Of a stretch of 64,000 nt of DNA, positions 8,282 through 16,040 are shown piece by piece. A program made the position numbers and the translations under genes. The notes beneath the pieces were generated by a model, which was not told where the DNA came from, did not search any database, and saw nothing but the letters and a program-made list of their open reading frames with translations. Each line of letters begins with the position of its first letter. The first letter of the stretch is position 1. This DNA comes from Streptomyces sp. LUP30. GTDB taxonomy: Bacteria; Actinomycetota; Actinomycetes; Streptomycetales; Streptomycetaceae. Location of the stretch: the NCBI RefSeq assembly GCF_001746365.1, contig NZ_MJAJ01000012.1, forward strand, positions 1-64,000. Reading direction: 5' to 3'.

Positions 8282-9520
8282 TCAGTCCGCGTCCTCGCTG
8301 TCGATGCCCAGGCCCGGGAGCAGGCCGGGCAGGAGGGGCGGGAGGGTGACGTCCGGCCGGGTGCTGGGCGTGGTGGTGTTCGGGGCGGTGCTGCCGTTGT
8401 CCTTCGGGGGGTCGAGCAGGCCGCCGGTGTTGCCGCCGAGCAGGCCGTCGTCGTCTCCGGTGGCGCCGGAGGACGACTTGCCGGGGGTGCCGGGCGTGTT
8501 GCCGCCGCCGGCGGACGATTCCCTGCCCGGTCCGGCGCCGGGGGTGGTCGAGCGGCCGGTCTCCGAGGCGCCGGTGGACGCCGGGCCGGTGCCGTGGCGG
8601 GCGCCGCCGCTCGGGGCGGGCGGCTGCGGCAGCAGGGACTGCAGCGGCGCGACCTCTTCGTCTATGGCTTCGAAGACCGACGAGACCTGCTGGCTGACGT
8701 CCCCCAGCTGGACCGGCAGGCGGTCGCGCAGGGCGCCCCAGGCCTCGCGGTGCGAGCGGGTGAACGCGTCGAGAGCCTGGATGGGGCCCAGGGAGTGGGG
8801 GTCGCGTTCATACGCCTCGTGGAGGAGGCGGTGGCCTTCCGTCGCGTCGTGCTGCATGCCGTTCAGGGCGCGGCGGATCTCGCCGAGGGACTCGTGGTCG
8901 AGGTCGCCGCTGCGGCCCCGTTCCATGAGGCGGCGGGCTTCGCTGAGCCGGGTGGATGCCTGGTCGAGGTAGGTGCGACCGCGTTCGTCGTCACCGTCGG
9001 CCAGGTAGTTGAGTTTGAAGTCCTCGATGCCGCGCTTCAGCCCGTAGAGCCCGTCGCCGGGAAGGGCGTCGGAGCTGGCCGCGGCGACTCCGCCGAAGGC
9101 GCCGGCCGCGACGCCGACGCTGAGGCCGCCCGCGGTGAGGCCCTTGGCCAGACGGGAACGCGGTCGCAGTTTGCCCAGGGGACCGGCCCGGTGTGTGCCC
9201 TTCGCCCGGTGGGAGCGTTGCTCCGGCACCGAGGGTTCCGCCGCTTCGCCTCCCGCGGTGCCCGCCTGCAGCATGGCCTCCATGGCGGCGACCAACTGGG
9301 CCCGCTGGACGACCTTGACCTCGGGGTCCATTTCCGGCTTGGGCAGCTCGGCGAGACTCGTGGCAAGGGCCAGAATGCGGCCCTGCTCGGTCTGGTCCGC
9401 AGCGGCCGGCGCCGGCGGTGATCCTTCGGTCTGCTCGGCCGCCGTGCCCTGGTCGGAATGCTCCTCCAGGGCCTGGGCGAAGGCGTTCGCCCGCCGGTGT
9501 GCCGATACGTTCGCGATCAC
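8282..9520 (-). CDS. rsbN: Anti-sigma factor RsbN (sigma-BldN antagonist)
   Basis: 412 residues from the GTG at 9520, chosen because gaggagg lies 8 nt upstream; the alternative GTG at 9529 would overlap that ribosome binding site. The N-terminal ~90 residues (VIANVSAHRRANAFAQALEE...) correspond to the RsbN sigma-binding domain, a structural class of its own. A single membrane span lies near residues 127-149, then a DUF5667-like outer domain (ALPGDGLYGLKRGIEDF) and a long Pro/Gly/Ser-rich tail. It sits directly downstream of bldN, as in S. venezuelae, where RsbN holds sigma-BldN inactive at the membrane. A sigma-BldN-type promoter precedes it. Confidence 0.92.
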   Translation of the reverse strand: MIANVSAHRRANAFAQALEEHSDQGTAAEQTEGSPPAPAAADQTEQGRILALATSLAELPKPEMDPEVKVVQRAQLVAAMEAMLQAGTAGGEAAEPSVPEQRSHRAKGTHRAGPLGKLRPRSRLAKGLTAGGLSVGVAAGAFGGVAAASSDALPGDGLYGLKRGIEDFKLNYLADGDDERGRTYLDQASTRLSEARRLMERGRSGDLDHESLGEIRRALNGMQHDATEGHRLLHEAYERDPHSLGPIQALDAFTRSHREAWGALRDRLPVQLGDVSQQVSSVFEAIDEEVAPLQSLLPQPPAPSGGARHGTGPASTGASETGRSTTPGAGPGRESSAGGGNTPGTPGKSSSGATGDDDGLLGGNTGGLLDPPKDNGSTAPNTTTPSTRPDVTLPPLLPGLLPGLGIDSEDAD

Positions 9521-9650
9521 AGGCGGCACCTCCTCTCGTCATGACGGTCGACTCCCCGGGGGTCCTGGGGGTTGCACGCCCTCGGCCGGTTCCACACGAT
9601 CGGGTGATCGGGGTCGGCCGGGACGTGACCACAGGGAGCCTGTATCCCGC

Positions 9651-9679
9651 ACAACGACTGGCGCGGCACTTGGGTTACG
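9651..9679 (-). promoter_or_regulatory. Predicted sigma-BldN-dependent promoter of rsbN
   Basis: On the minus strand, CGTAAC (9679-9674) is followed after 17 bp by CGTTGT (9656-9651). From memory the sigma-BldN consensus is CGTAAC ... CGTTGA with 16-17 bp spacing, so 11 of 12 bases fit. It lies ~130 nt upstream of the rsbN start, which would give the anti-sigma gene control by its own sigma factor. Confidence 0.65.
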
Positions 9680-9766
9680 GACGGCGGATGATGGGATCGG
9701 GAAGTCAACGGACTTTCACTGAACGTGAGTTGGGGATGGCCGACGGTAGTCTGCCGACGGGTGGGG

Positions 9767-10549
9767 TCAGCGGGCGTCTTCCGGCAGGAGGCGGGCGAGG
9801 GTGCGGACGGCCCGGTACTGGAGCGTCTTGATGGCACCCTCGTTCTTGCCCATCACGCGAGCGGTCTCGGCGACGGAGAGGCCCTGCAGGAACCGGAGTG
9901 TCACGCACTCCTGCTGCTGGGGGTTGAGTCGGCGCACCGCGTCCAGCAGTGCGGCGTTGGAGAGGGACTCCAGGACGGAGTCCTCGGGTGAGCGCTCGAC
10001 CTCGTTGGCGTCGAGCATCTCGCCGGTGGTCACTTCCAGCCGGAAACGGCTCGACTTGAAGTGGTCGGCGACGAGGTTGCGGGCGATGGTGACGAGCCAG
10101 GCGCCGAAGTCGCGGCCCTGCCAGGTGAACGTCCCGATGCGGCGCAGGGCGCGCAGGAACGTCTCGCTGGTGAGGTCCTCGGCTGTCGCCTTGCCGCCCA
10201 CTCGGTAGTAGATATAGCGGTACACGGTGTCGCTGTACTGGTCGTACAGCCGCCCGAAGGCGTCGGCCTCGCCGGCCTGTGCGCGTTCGACGAGATCCAT
10301 CATCCGGGCGCTGTCGCTGTCGGCGGCCGGTCGGCGGGTGGCGGTGGTCGCGCCGGTCGAGCGTCCTCTTCTGCCGACCGCGGCGCTGCCTTCGGCCAGT
10401 GCATAGCACGGGCCCGCCGGTGTGGCGGCGGCGAAGGCGGGGACGGCGTACGCGGTGGGGACGAAGCCGCGCAACAGGTCCTGGACCGTAGCGACCGTTG
10501 CGCGCAGCGTAGCCAGGCCCGAGGTGTCAACCCCGACGTGTGGGTACAC
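9767..10549 (-). CDS. bldN: ECF-type RNA polymerase sigma factor BldN (pro-sigma)
   Basis: 260 residues. Region 2 spans about 88-155 (DAFGRLYDQYSDTVYRYIYY, DLTSETFLRALR) and region 4 about 200-255 (LNPQQQECVTLRFLQGLSVAETA). The N-terminal ~86 residues are the extension characteristic of BldN, which is made as a pro-protein and cleaved. In streptomycetes sigma-BldN drives bldM and, in S. venezuelae, the chaplin and rodlin genes of aerial hyphae. The GTG start has gggag 6 nt upstream. It is followed by rsbN with a separate promoter. The identity is supported by sequence, extension and neighbour. Confidence 0.94.
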   Translation of the reverse strand: MYPHVGVDTSGLATLRATVATVQDLLRGFVPTAYAVPAFAAATPAGPCYALAEGSAAVGRRGRSTGATTATRRPAADSDSARMMDLVERAQAGEADAFGRLYDQYSDTVYRYIYYRVGGKATAEDLTSETFLRALRRIGTFTWQGRDFGAWLVTIARNLVADHFKSSRFRLEVTTGEMLDANEVERSPEDSVLESLSNAALLDAVRRLNPQQQECVTLRFLQGLSVAETARVMGKNEGAIKTLQYRAVRTLARLLPEDAR

Positions 10550-10997
10550 GGGACTCCCAGAGGCAGAGCTTCCATCACGTGCAGTGCGGAACCTTTCACC
10601 CGTCGTAGCGACGGGAGGGGTGCCGGATTGCGTCTGAGGAGAATAACGCTTCGTACAGGCCCTGCTACACCGAGTTGCTCAAATCATCGATTACGTCGCT
10701 TCTGTGGCCTATTGACGCTCGATCAAGTTACGCATGATGACCGATTGTTGATCGGAAGGGTTCGGGTTTCGGGTCGGTCCGGGGCGTGTTGTGGCTGTCC
10801 GCGGACAACAGGACTGCGTGTGGGGTTACGGGGGTACGACCGTTGGATTGGCCGGGTTTGCTCGTGGGTGTGGAGTGTTGTCGGGCGGCATGACGGAGCG
10901 GCCGGGCGATTGTCGTACCGCCGCGGCCGCTCAGGAGGCGCCTTCGGTGTGGTCGTGCCTGTGTGCCTGTGTGCCTGTGTCCTGCGTGGGGCCGGCC
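10550..10997. other. Gene-free region upstream of bldN (448 bp)
   Basis: No coding sequence is credible here. It holds the bldN leader and promoter region and the 3' end of the HAD-IB gene. One visible structure is a 7-bp hairpin, 10599-10605 (cccgtcg) with 10609-10615 (cgacggg), about 50 nt upstream of the bldN start. The A/T-richer stretch 10640-10750 is the most likely promoter and regulator-binding zone; no recognised BldD or AdpA box could be assigned with confidence. Confidence 0.5.
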
Positions 10998-11933
10998 CTA
11001 CCGCCGGCGCCGGTGCAGGGCGATGGCCGCCGCGGTGCCGCCCGCGACCGCTCCCACGCCCGCCGCCGCCGGGATGCCGACCTTCGCCGCCTTGCGCCCC
11101 GTGCGGTAGTCGCGCAGCCGCCAGTCGAGGGTGTGGGCGTGCTTGCGCAGCTTGGCGTCCGGGTTGATGGCGTAGGGGTGGCCGACCAGGGAGAGCATCG
11201 GAATGTCGTTGTGGGAGTCGCTGTAGGCGGCGCAGCGGGAGAGGTCCAGGTTCTCCGCGGCCGCCAGCGCGCGCACCGCCTCCGCCTTCGCGGGCCCGTG
11301 CAGCGGCTCGCCGACCAGCTTGCCGGTGTAGACGCCGTCGACCGACTCGGCGACCGTGCCCAGCGCGCCGGTGAGGCCGAGGCGGCGGGCGATCACCTGG
11401 GCGATCTCCACCGGCGCGGCCGTGACCAGCCACACCTTCTGGCCGGCGTCGAGGTGGGCCTGGGCGAGGGCGCGGGTGCCCGGCCAGATGCGCTCGGCCA
11501 TGTACTCGTCGTAGATCTCCTCGCCGATCGACATCAGCTCGGAGACGCGGTGGCCCTGCACGATGGACAACGCCGAGTCGCGGGCCTCCTGCATGTGCTC
11601 GGGGTCCTCGACGCCGGCCAGTCGGAACCAGGCCTGCTGCCAGGCGAAGCGGACGAGGTCGCGGGTCTCGAAGAACTTCCGTTTGTAGAGGCCGCGGCCG
11701 AAGTGGAAGAGCGCCGCGCCCTGCATGACGGTGTTGTCGAGGTCGAAGAAGGCGGCGGCCATCGCGTCGCCGTGCACCGGGAACTGCGGTTCCCGGGGGG
11801 AAACGTCCAGGGCGTCCTGGGAGTCCAGGGCCTGGGTGGACTTGCGGGCTGCCTCCGCCGAGGCCTCGCCTGCCAACACGCTCCGCGCCGTGGCGGAGCG
11901 CCTACGGGGGGTGAGCCATCCTAGAGCGGCCAT
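10998..11933 (-). CDS. HAD-IB family hydrolase (SerB-like phosphatase)
   Basis: 311 residues from the ATG at 11933. Motif I is FFDLDNTVMQG (D64, D66), motif II is WLVTAAP, and motif IV is AYSDSHNDIPML, the arrangement of HAD subfamily IB (phosphoserine-phosphatase-like; some members act on lysophosphatidic acid or phosphatidylglycerol phosphate). The C-terminal 25 residues are Gly/Ala-rich and hydrophobic and end in HRRRR, a possible membrane anchor. The first ~50 residues are low-complexity and could be a later start. The frame stays open upstream of 11933, but composition and similarity favour this ATG. It is divergent from the glutaredoxin-like gene. Confidence 0.85.
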   Translation of the reverse strand: MAALGWLTPRRRSATARSVLAGEASAEAARKSTQALDSQDALDVSPREPQFPVHGDAMAAAFFDLDNTVMQGAALFHFGRGLYKRKFFETRDLVRFAWQQAWFRLAGVEDPEHMQEARDSALSIVQGHRVSELMSIGEEIYDEYMAERIWPGTRALAQAHLDAGQKVWLVTAAPVEIAQVIARRLGLTGALGTVAESVDGVYTGKLVGEPLHGPAKAEAVRALAAAENLDLSRCAAYSDSHNDIPMLSLVGHPYAINPDAKLRKHAHTLDWRLRDYRTGRKAAKVGIPAAAGVGAVAGGTAAAIALHRRRR

Positions 11934-12035
11934 GGCGTGAGCATAGCCATCTTGTTCGGTGGTTCCGGATCCGAGAGGTTCGAAGGGTGTGAACTCTCCG
12001 CGGCTCCGCCGTGAAAGAAGGGCGACAATGGCGGC

Positions 12036-12308
12036 ATGAGTCCCCTCTTTCGACGTAAGGCCGGCCCGGGCGGGCGGGCGGTCACGCTGATCCGCAAGTC
12101 CGGCTGCCATCTGTGCGACGACGCGGAGCGTGTCGTCGACAAGGTCTGCGGGGAACTCGGCGTGCCCTGGGAGCAGAAGGACATCGCCGACGACCGGGAA
12201 CTGTACGACCGTTACTGGGAGCAGATCCCCGTCGTCCTCGTCGACGGCAGGCAGCACACCTTCTGGCGGGTGGACGAGGACCGGCTGCGCAGAGAGCTGG
12301 CCGGCTGA
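12036..12308 (+). CDS. Glutaredoxin-like (DUF836) thiol-disulfide protein
   Basis: 90 residues with a thioredoxin-type fold signature: VTLIRKSGCHLCDDAERVV contains a CxxC redox pair (C24, C27), and IPVVLVDGRQ holds the expected cis-proline. It probably exchanges disulfides in the cytoplasm; its partner is unknown. It lies 250 nt upstream of rex, a neighbour that makes a redox-homeostasis role attractive but unproven. There is no strong Shine-Dalgarno; GACAAT ends 6 nt before the ATG, compatible with a leaderless transcript. Confidence 0.88.
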   Translation: MSPLFRRKAGPGGRAVTLIRKSGCHLCDDAERVVDKVCGELGVPWEQKDIADDRELYDRYWEQIPVVLVDGRQHTFWRVDEDRLRRELAG

Positions 12309-12424
12309 GGAACTGACCGAGCAGTACAAGGACACGCCGAACGTCGCTTAGGATCGATGGCGGTTCGGTCTCGGGGGCGGGATTCACGAGGAGAGTGGCG
12401 GTTTTGCCCCCTGGAATGACGCGC

Positions 12425-12438
12425 GTGACCCCGGTCAC
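12425..12438 (+). promoter_or_regulatory. Candidate Crp (cAMP receptor protein) site
   Basis: GTGACCCCGGTCAC fits the Streptomyces Crp pattern GTG-N6-GNCAC exactly and is flanked by complementary C/G bases (7-bp arms, 2-bp spacer). It is centred about 35 bp upstream of the rex -35 element, a position suited to activation. Prediction from pattern only. Confidence 0.4.
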
Positions 12439-12465
12439 GTTGGCCGGGCAAATCGGACACCATCT

Positions 12466-12494
12466 TTGTGCACGCGTTCACAAAGACATAGCCT
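12466..12494 (+). promoter_or_regulatory. Predicted rex-hemACD promoter
   Basis: TTGTGC (-35, 12466-12471) and TAGCCT (-10, 12489-12494) are separated by 17 bp. The Rex operator overlaps the -35 and most of the spacer, so bound Rex would exclude RNA polymerase. The predicted start is ~60 nt ahead of the rex GTG. Confidence 0.6.
12467..12482 (+). promoter_or_regulatory. Rex operator (ROP)
   Basis: TGTGCACGCGTTCACA differs at one position from the Rex consensus TGTGAACGCGTTCACA. It lies 78 nt upstream of rex, matching the known autoregulated ROP site of the S. coelicolor rex-hemACD operon. Rex leaves the site when NADH rises. Confidence 0.9.
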
Positions 12495-12559
12495 GCTGTC
12501 GACGGGGCGGTCTGGGAACGTACGACCGCCCACAGCCCCGCTCTACCCGCAGGAGCACC

Positions 12560-13324
12560 GTGGCAACTGGCCGAACTCACCGACCGGCGACCCGTAGCCG
12601 AGGGATTCCCGAGGCCACCGTCGCCCGCCTTCCGCTGTACCTTCGCGCGCTGACCGCACTGTCGGAGCGCTCGGTGCCCACGGTCTCCTCCGAGGAGCTC
12701 GCGGCCGCGGCGGGGGTCAACTCCGCCAAGCTGCGCAAGGACTTCTCCTACCTGGGTTCCTACGGGACGCGGGGCGTCGGCTACGACGTCGAGTATCTCG
12801 TCTACCAGATCTCCCGTGAGCTGGGGCTCACCCAGGACTGGCCGGTAGTGATCGTCGGCATCGGAAACCTCGGCGCGGCGCTCGCCAACTACGGCGGGTT
12901 CGCCTCGCGCGGCTTCCGCGTCGCGGCGCTCATCGACGCCGACCCGGCCATGGCCGGCAAGCAGGTCGCCGGGATCGCCGTCCAGCACAGTGACGGCCTG
13001 GAGAAGATCATCTCCGACAACGGCGTCTCCATCGGCGTCATCACCACCCCGCCGTCCGTCGCCCAGCAGGTCTGCGACCGGCTCGTGGCCGCCGGCGTCA
13101 CCTCCATCCTGAACTTCGCGCCGACCGTGCTGTCCGTGCCCGACGGCGTCGACGTGCGCAAGGTCGACCTCTCCATCGAGCTGCAGATCCTCGCCTTCCA
13201 CGAGCAGCGCAAGGCCGGCGAGGAGGCCGCCCTGAACGAGGCCGCCCTCGCCGCGTCGGCAGGCCGCGGCGACTCCACCGACCAGGGACCCGACGGGGAC
13301 GTGCCCGCCGTGATGCCGGCATGA
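12560..13324 (+). CDS. rex: Redox-sensing transcriptional repressor Rex
   Basis: 254 residues from the GTG at 12560, which has aggag 4 nt upstream; the frame is open further upstream but that part covers the promoter and operator. A winged-helix DNA-binding domain fills residues 15-90 (ATVARLPLYLRALTAL, NSAKLRKDFSYLGSYGTRGVGY), followed by a Rossmann domain with the dinucleotide motif VGIGNLGAA (G100, G102, G105). Rex senses the NADH/NAD+ ratio and represses respiratory and heme genes. Its stop overlaps the hemA ATG (ATGA), so it heads a translationally coupled rex-hemA-hemC-hemD operon under its own operator. Confidence 0.96.
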   Translation: MATGRTHRPATRSRGIPEATVARLPLYLRALTALSERSVPTVSSEELAAAAGVNSAKLRKDFSYLGSYGTRGVGYDVEYLVYQISRELGLTQDWPVVIVGIGNLGAALANYGGFASRGFRVAALIDADPAMAGKQVAGIAVQHSDGLEKIISDNGVSIGVITTPPSVAQQVCDRLVAAGVTSILNFAPTVLSVPDGVDVRKVDLSIELQILAFHEQRKAGEEAALNEAALAASAGRGDSTDQGPDGDVPAVMPA

Positions 13325-15039
13325 GCCTCCTCGTCGTCGGGCTGAGCCACCGCAGCGCCCCCGTGAGCGTGCTGGAGCGGGCGTCGCTGTCCACGGACGC
13401 CCAGTCCAAGCTGCTCCAGGACACCGTCGCCGCCGAACCGGCCGCCGAGGCCGCCGTCCTGGCCACCTGCAACCGGATCGAGCTGTACGCCGACGTGGAC
13501 AAGTTCCACGCGGGCGTCGCCGAGCTGTCCACGCTGCTCGCCCAGCACAGCGGGGTCGGCCTGGAAGAGCTCACTCCCTATCTCTACGTGCACTACGAGG
13601 ACCGCGCCGTCCACCACTTCTTCTCGGTGGCCTGCGGGCTCGACTCCATGGTCGTCGGCGAGGGCCAGATCCTCGGCCAGATCAAGGACTCGCTGGCGCG
13701 GGCGCAGGAGCTGCACACCGCCGGACGGCTGCTGAACGACCTCTTCCAGCAGGCCCTGCGGGTCGGCAAGCGCGCCCACTCCGAGACCGGCATCGACCGC
13801 GCCGGGCAGTCCCTGGTCACCTTCGGCCTGGAGCAGCTGGCCGCGGGCGAGGACGTGCAGGGCTGGGCGCGGGACAAGCGCGCCCTCGTGATCGGCGCGG
13901 GATCCATGTCCTCGCTGGCCGCCGCCACCCTGGCGCGCGCCGGGGTCGCCGAGGTCGTCGTCGCCAACCGCACCCTCGACCGCGCCGAGCGGCTCGCCCA
14001 GATACTGGCCGAGGCCGACGGTGGGCACGTGTCGGCCCGCGCGGTACCGATGGAGTCGGTGCCGGCCGAGCTGACACGTGCCGACGTGGCCGTCTCCTGT
14101 ACCGGGGCGACAGGCCTGGTGCTGACGGCGGAGTCGGTCGCGGCGGCGGTCGAGGGCCGCACCGGCGCTCCCGCCGCCTTCGACGAGGAGGACGCGCCGA
14201 CGCAGGCACGGCCGCTGCCGTCCACCTCCCTCGGCGGCGACGACAACTGTCCCCTCGACCTGGCCGCGGTACAGCAGTCCGGGGTGCAGCAGACGGGGTT
14301 CTCCGTGATCGGGGAGGCCGCCGTCGCCGGCATGGACGCGGCCACGCTGGAGCAGCACGCCGCGTGGGTCGACAACGCCACCGTCGACCGGCGACTCGCC
14401 GGCCGGCGCGGCCCCGAGGCGGACGCCGAGCTGATCGTCGCGCTCGCCGCGACCGCCGCGACCGTCGGGCGCATCCCCGAGCGGCGCAGGCCCGAGCAGG
14501 TCGCCCCGCTCGTGCGGCCGCAGCCCGTGCTCTTCCTGCTCGACCTCGCGATGCCGCGGGACGTCGACGCGGCCGCCCACCGGCTGGCCGGGGTGCGGCT
14601 GGTCGACATCGAATCGCTCTCCGAGGCCTCCGCCGACGCGCCCATGGCCGCCGACGTCGACCAGGTCCGGCGGATCGTCGCCGACGAGGTCGCGGCCTTC
14701 GGCGCGGCACAGCGGGCCGCGCACATCACGCCGACCGTGGTCGCGCTGCGTGCCATGGCCGCCGACGTCGTGGCCGGCGAGATCGCCCGGCTCGACGGGC
14801 GGCTGCCCGGCCTGGACGACAAGCACCGCGCCGAGATCACGCAGACCGTGAAGCGCGTCGTCGACAAGCTGCTGCACGCACCGACCGTGCGGGTGAAGCA
14901 GCTCGCGGCCGAACCCGGCGGCGCCGGGTACGCGGACGCGCTGCGGACTCTGTTCGACCTCGACCAGGAGACGGTGGCCGCCGTGTCCCGGGCCGAGGAC
15001 AGCACCGAGAAGACATCAGAGAACCGAGGGCCGGCATGA
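13321..15039 (+). CDS. hemA: Glutamyl-tRNA reductase
   Basis: 572 residues. It reduces glutamyl-tRNA to glutamate-1-semialdehyde with NADPH, the committed step of C5-pathway heme synthesis. The N-terminus carries GLSHRSAPVSVLER and ATCNRIELY with catalytic C50; the NADPH domain has VIGAGSMSSLAA, and the C-terminal dimerisation helix follows LDLAMPRDVD. The protein is ~120-150 residues longer than E. coli HemA because of an insert at about 269-403 between VSCTGAT and the LDLAMPRDVD strand. It is coupled by ATGA overlaps to rex and hemC and is probably under Rex control. Confidence 0.96.
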   Translation: MSLLVVGLSHRSAPVSVLERASLSTDAQSKLLQDTVAAEPAAEAAVLATCNRIELYADVDKFHAGVAELSTLLAQHSGVGLEELTPYLYVHYEDRAVHHFFSVACGLDSMVVGEGQILGQIKDSLARAQELHTAGRLLNDLFQQALRVGKRAHSETGIDRAGQSLVTFGLEQLAAGEDVQGWARDKRALVIGAGSMSSLAAATLARAGVAEVVVANRTLDRAERLAQILAEADGGHVSARAVPMESVPAELTRADVAVSCTGATGLVLTAESVAAAVEGRTGAPAAFDEEDAPTQARPLPSTSLGGDDNCPLDLAAVQQSGVQQTGFSVIGEAAVAGMDAATLEQHAAWVDNATVDRRLAGRRGPEADAELIVALAATAATVGRIPERRRPEQVAPLVRPQPVLFLLDLAMPRDVDAAAHRLAGVRLVDIESLSEASADAPMAADVDQVRRIVADEVAAFGAAQRAAHITPTVVALRAMAADVVAGEIARLDGRLPGLDDKHRAEITQTVKRVVDKLLHAPTVRVKQLAAEPGGAGYADALRTLFDLDQETVAAVSRAEDSTEKTSENRGPA

Positions 15040-16040
15040 GCGGCATGAGTACGAAGCCACTGAGACTGGGGACCAGGCGGAGCAAGCTCGCCATGGCCCA
15101 GTCCGGGCAGGTCGCGGAGGCCGTGAGCCAGGTGACCGGACGGCCCGTGGAGCTCGTCGAGATCACCACCTACGGCGACGTGTCCCGTGAGCACCTCGCG
15201 CAGATCGGAGGCACGGGCGTCTTCGTGACCGCGCTGCGCGACGCGCTGGCCAGGGGCGAGGTCGACTTCGCGGTTCACTCGCTGAAGGACCTTCCCACCA
15301 CGCAGTCCGAGGACCTGGTCCTGGCCGCCATACCGGTGCGCGAGGACCCCCGCGACGTGATCGTCGCCCGGGACGCGCTGAAGTTCGCCGACCTGCCGCG
15401 CGGAGCGCGCATCGGCACGGGTTCGCCGCGCCGCATGGCGCAGCTGAACGCGTACGCGCGCAGCCACGGGCTGGACATACACGCCGTGCCGATACGCGGG
15501 AACGTCGACACCCGCATCCGGTACGTGCACGACGGCGAGCTGGACGCGGTGGTGCTGGCCGCGGCCGGCCTGAGCCGCATCGGCCGCCTCGACGAGGTCA
15601 CCGACTTCCTGTCGATAGACACGGTTCTGCCCGCTCCCGGCCAGGGAGCACTCGCGATCGAATGCGCCGCGGACGACGCAGCGCTGATCGCCGCGCTCGG
15701 TGAGCTCGACGACCCGTTCACCCGGGTCGCCGTGACCGCCGAACGGTCCCTGCTCGCCGCCCTGGAGGCCGGCTGCAGCGCCCCTGTGGGCGCGCTGGCC
15801 GACCTTCCCCCGCTCTCGGCTCCGCTCGAGCGCGGGGACCCCCAGGCCGGCGGGCAGATTGTCAACGAAATGCGCCTGCGGGGCGTCGTCGGGACCACCG
15901 ACGGCTCTCGCATGGTGCAGCTGTCCACCACCGGTCCCGTGCCCGAGACGCACGACGGGGCAATGGCGCTCGGTCGCGAACTCGCCGCCGAGATGCTCGC
16001 CCAGGGCGCGGCCGGTCTGATGGGGGAGCAAGCACAGTGA
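15036..16040 (+). CDS. hemC: Porphobilinogen deaminase (hydroxymethylbilane synthase)
   Basis: 334 residues from the ATG at 15036, which overlaps the hemA stop; a second ATG at 15045 is possible. It polymerises four porphobilinogens into hydroxymethylbilane. Recognisable blocks are LRLGTRRSKLAMAQ, AVHSLKDLPT, GTGSPRRMAQL, GNVDTRIR and APGQGALAIE. C247 in EAGCSAPVG is the attachment cysteine for the dipyrromethane cofactor. Third gene of the rex-hemACD operon; its stop overlaps the hemD start (GTGA). Confidence 0.96.
   Translation: MSGMSTKPLRLGTRRSKLAMAQSGQVAEAVSQVTGRPVELVEITTYGDVSREHLAQIGGTGVFVTALRDALARGEVDFAVHSLKDLPTTQSEDLVLAAIPVREDPRDVIVARDALKFADLPRGARIGTGSPRRMAQLNAYARSHGLDIHAVPIRGNVDTRIRYVHDGELDAVVLAAAGLSRIGRLDEVTDFLSIDTVLPAPGQGALAIECAADDAALIAALGELDDPFTRVAVTAERSLLAALEAGCSAPVGALADLPPLSAPLERGDPQAGGQIVNEMRLRGVVGTTDGSRMVQLSTTGPVPETHDGAMALGRELAAEMLAQGAAGLMGEQAQ

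Noticed and set aside
9521..9529. GTG at 9529 as rsbN start
   Set aside because: It overlaps the gaggagg that best serves the GTG at 9520.
12395..12559. Open upstream extension of rex
   Set aside because: It would place the Rex operator and promoter inside the coding sequence; the GTG at 12560 has an RBS and matches Rex length.
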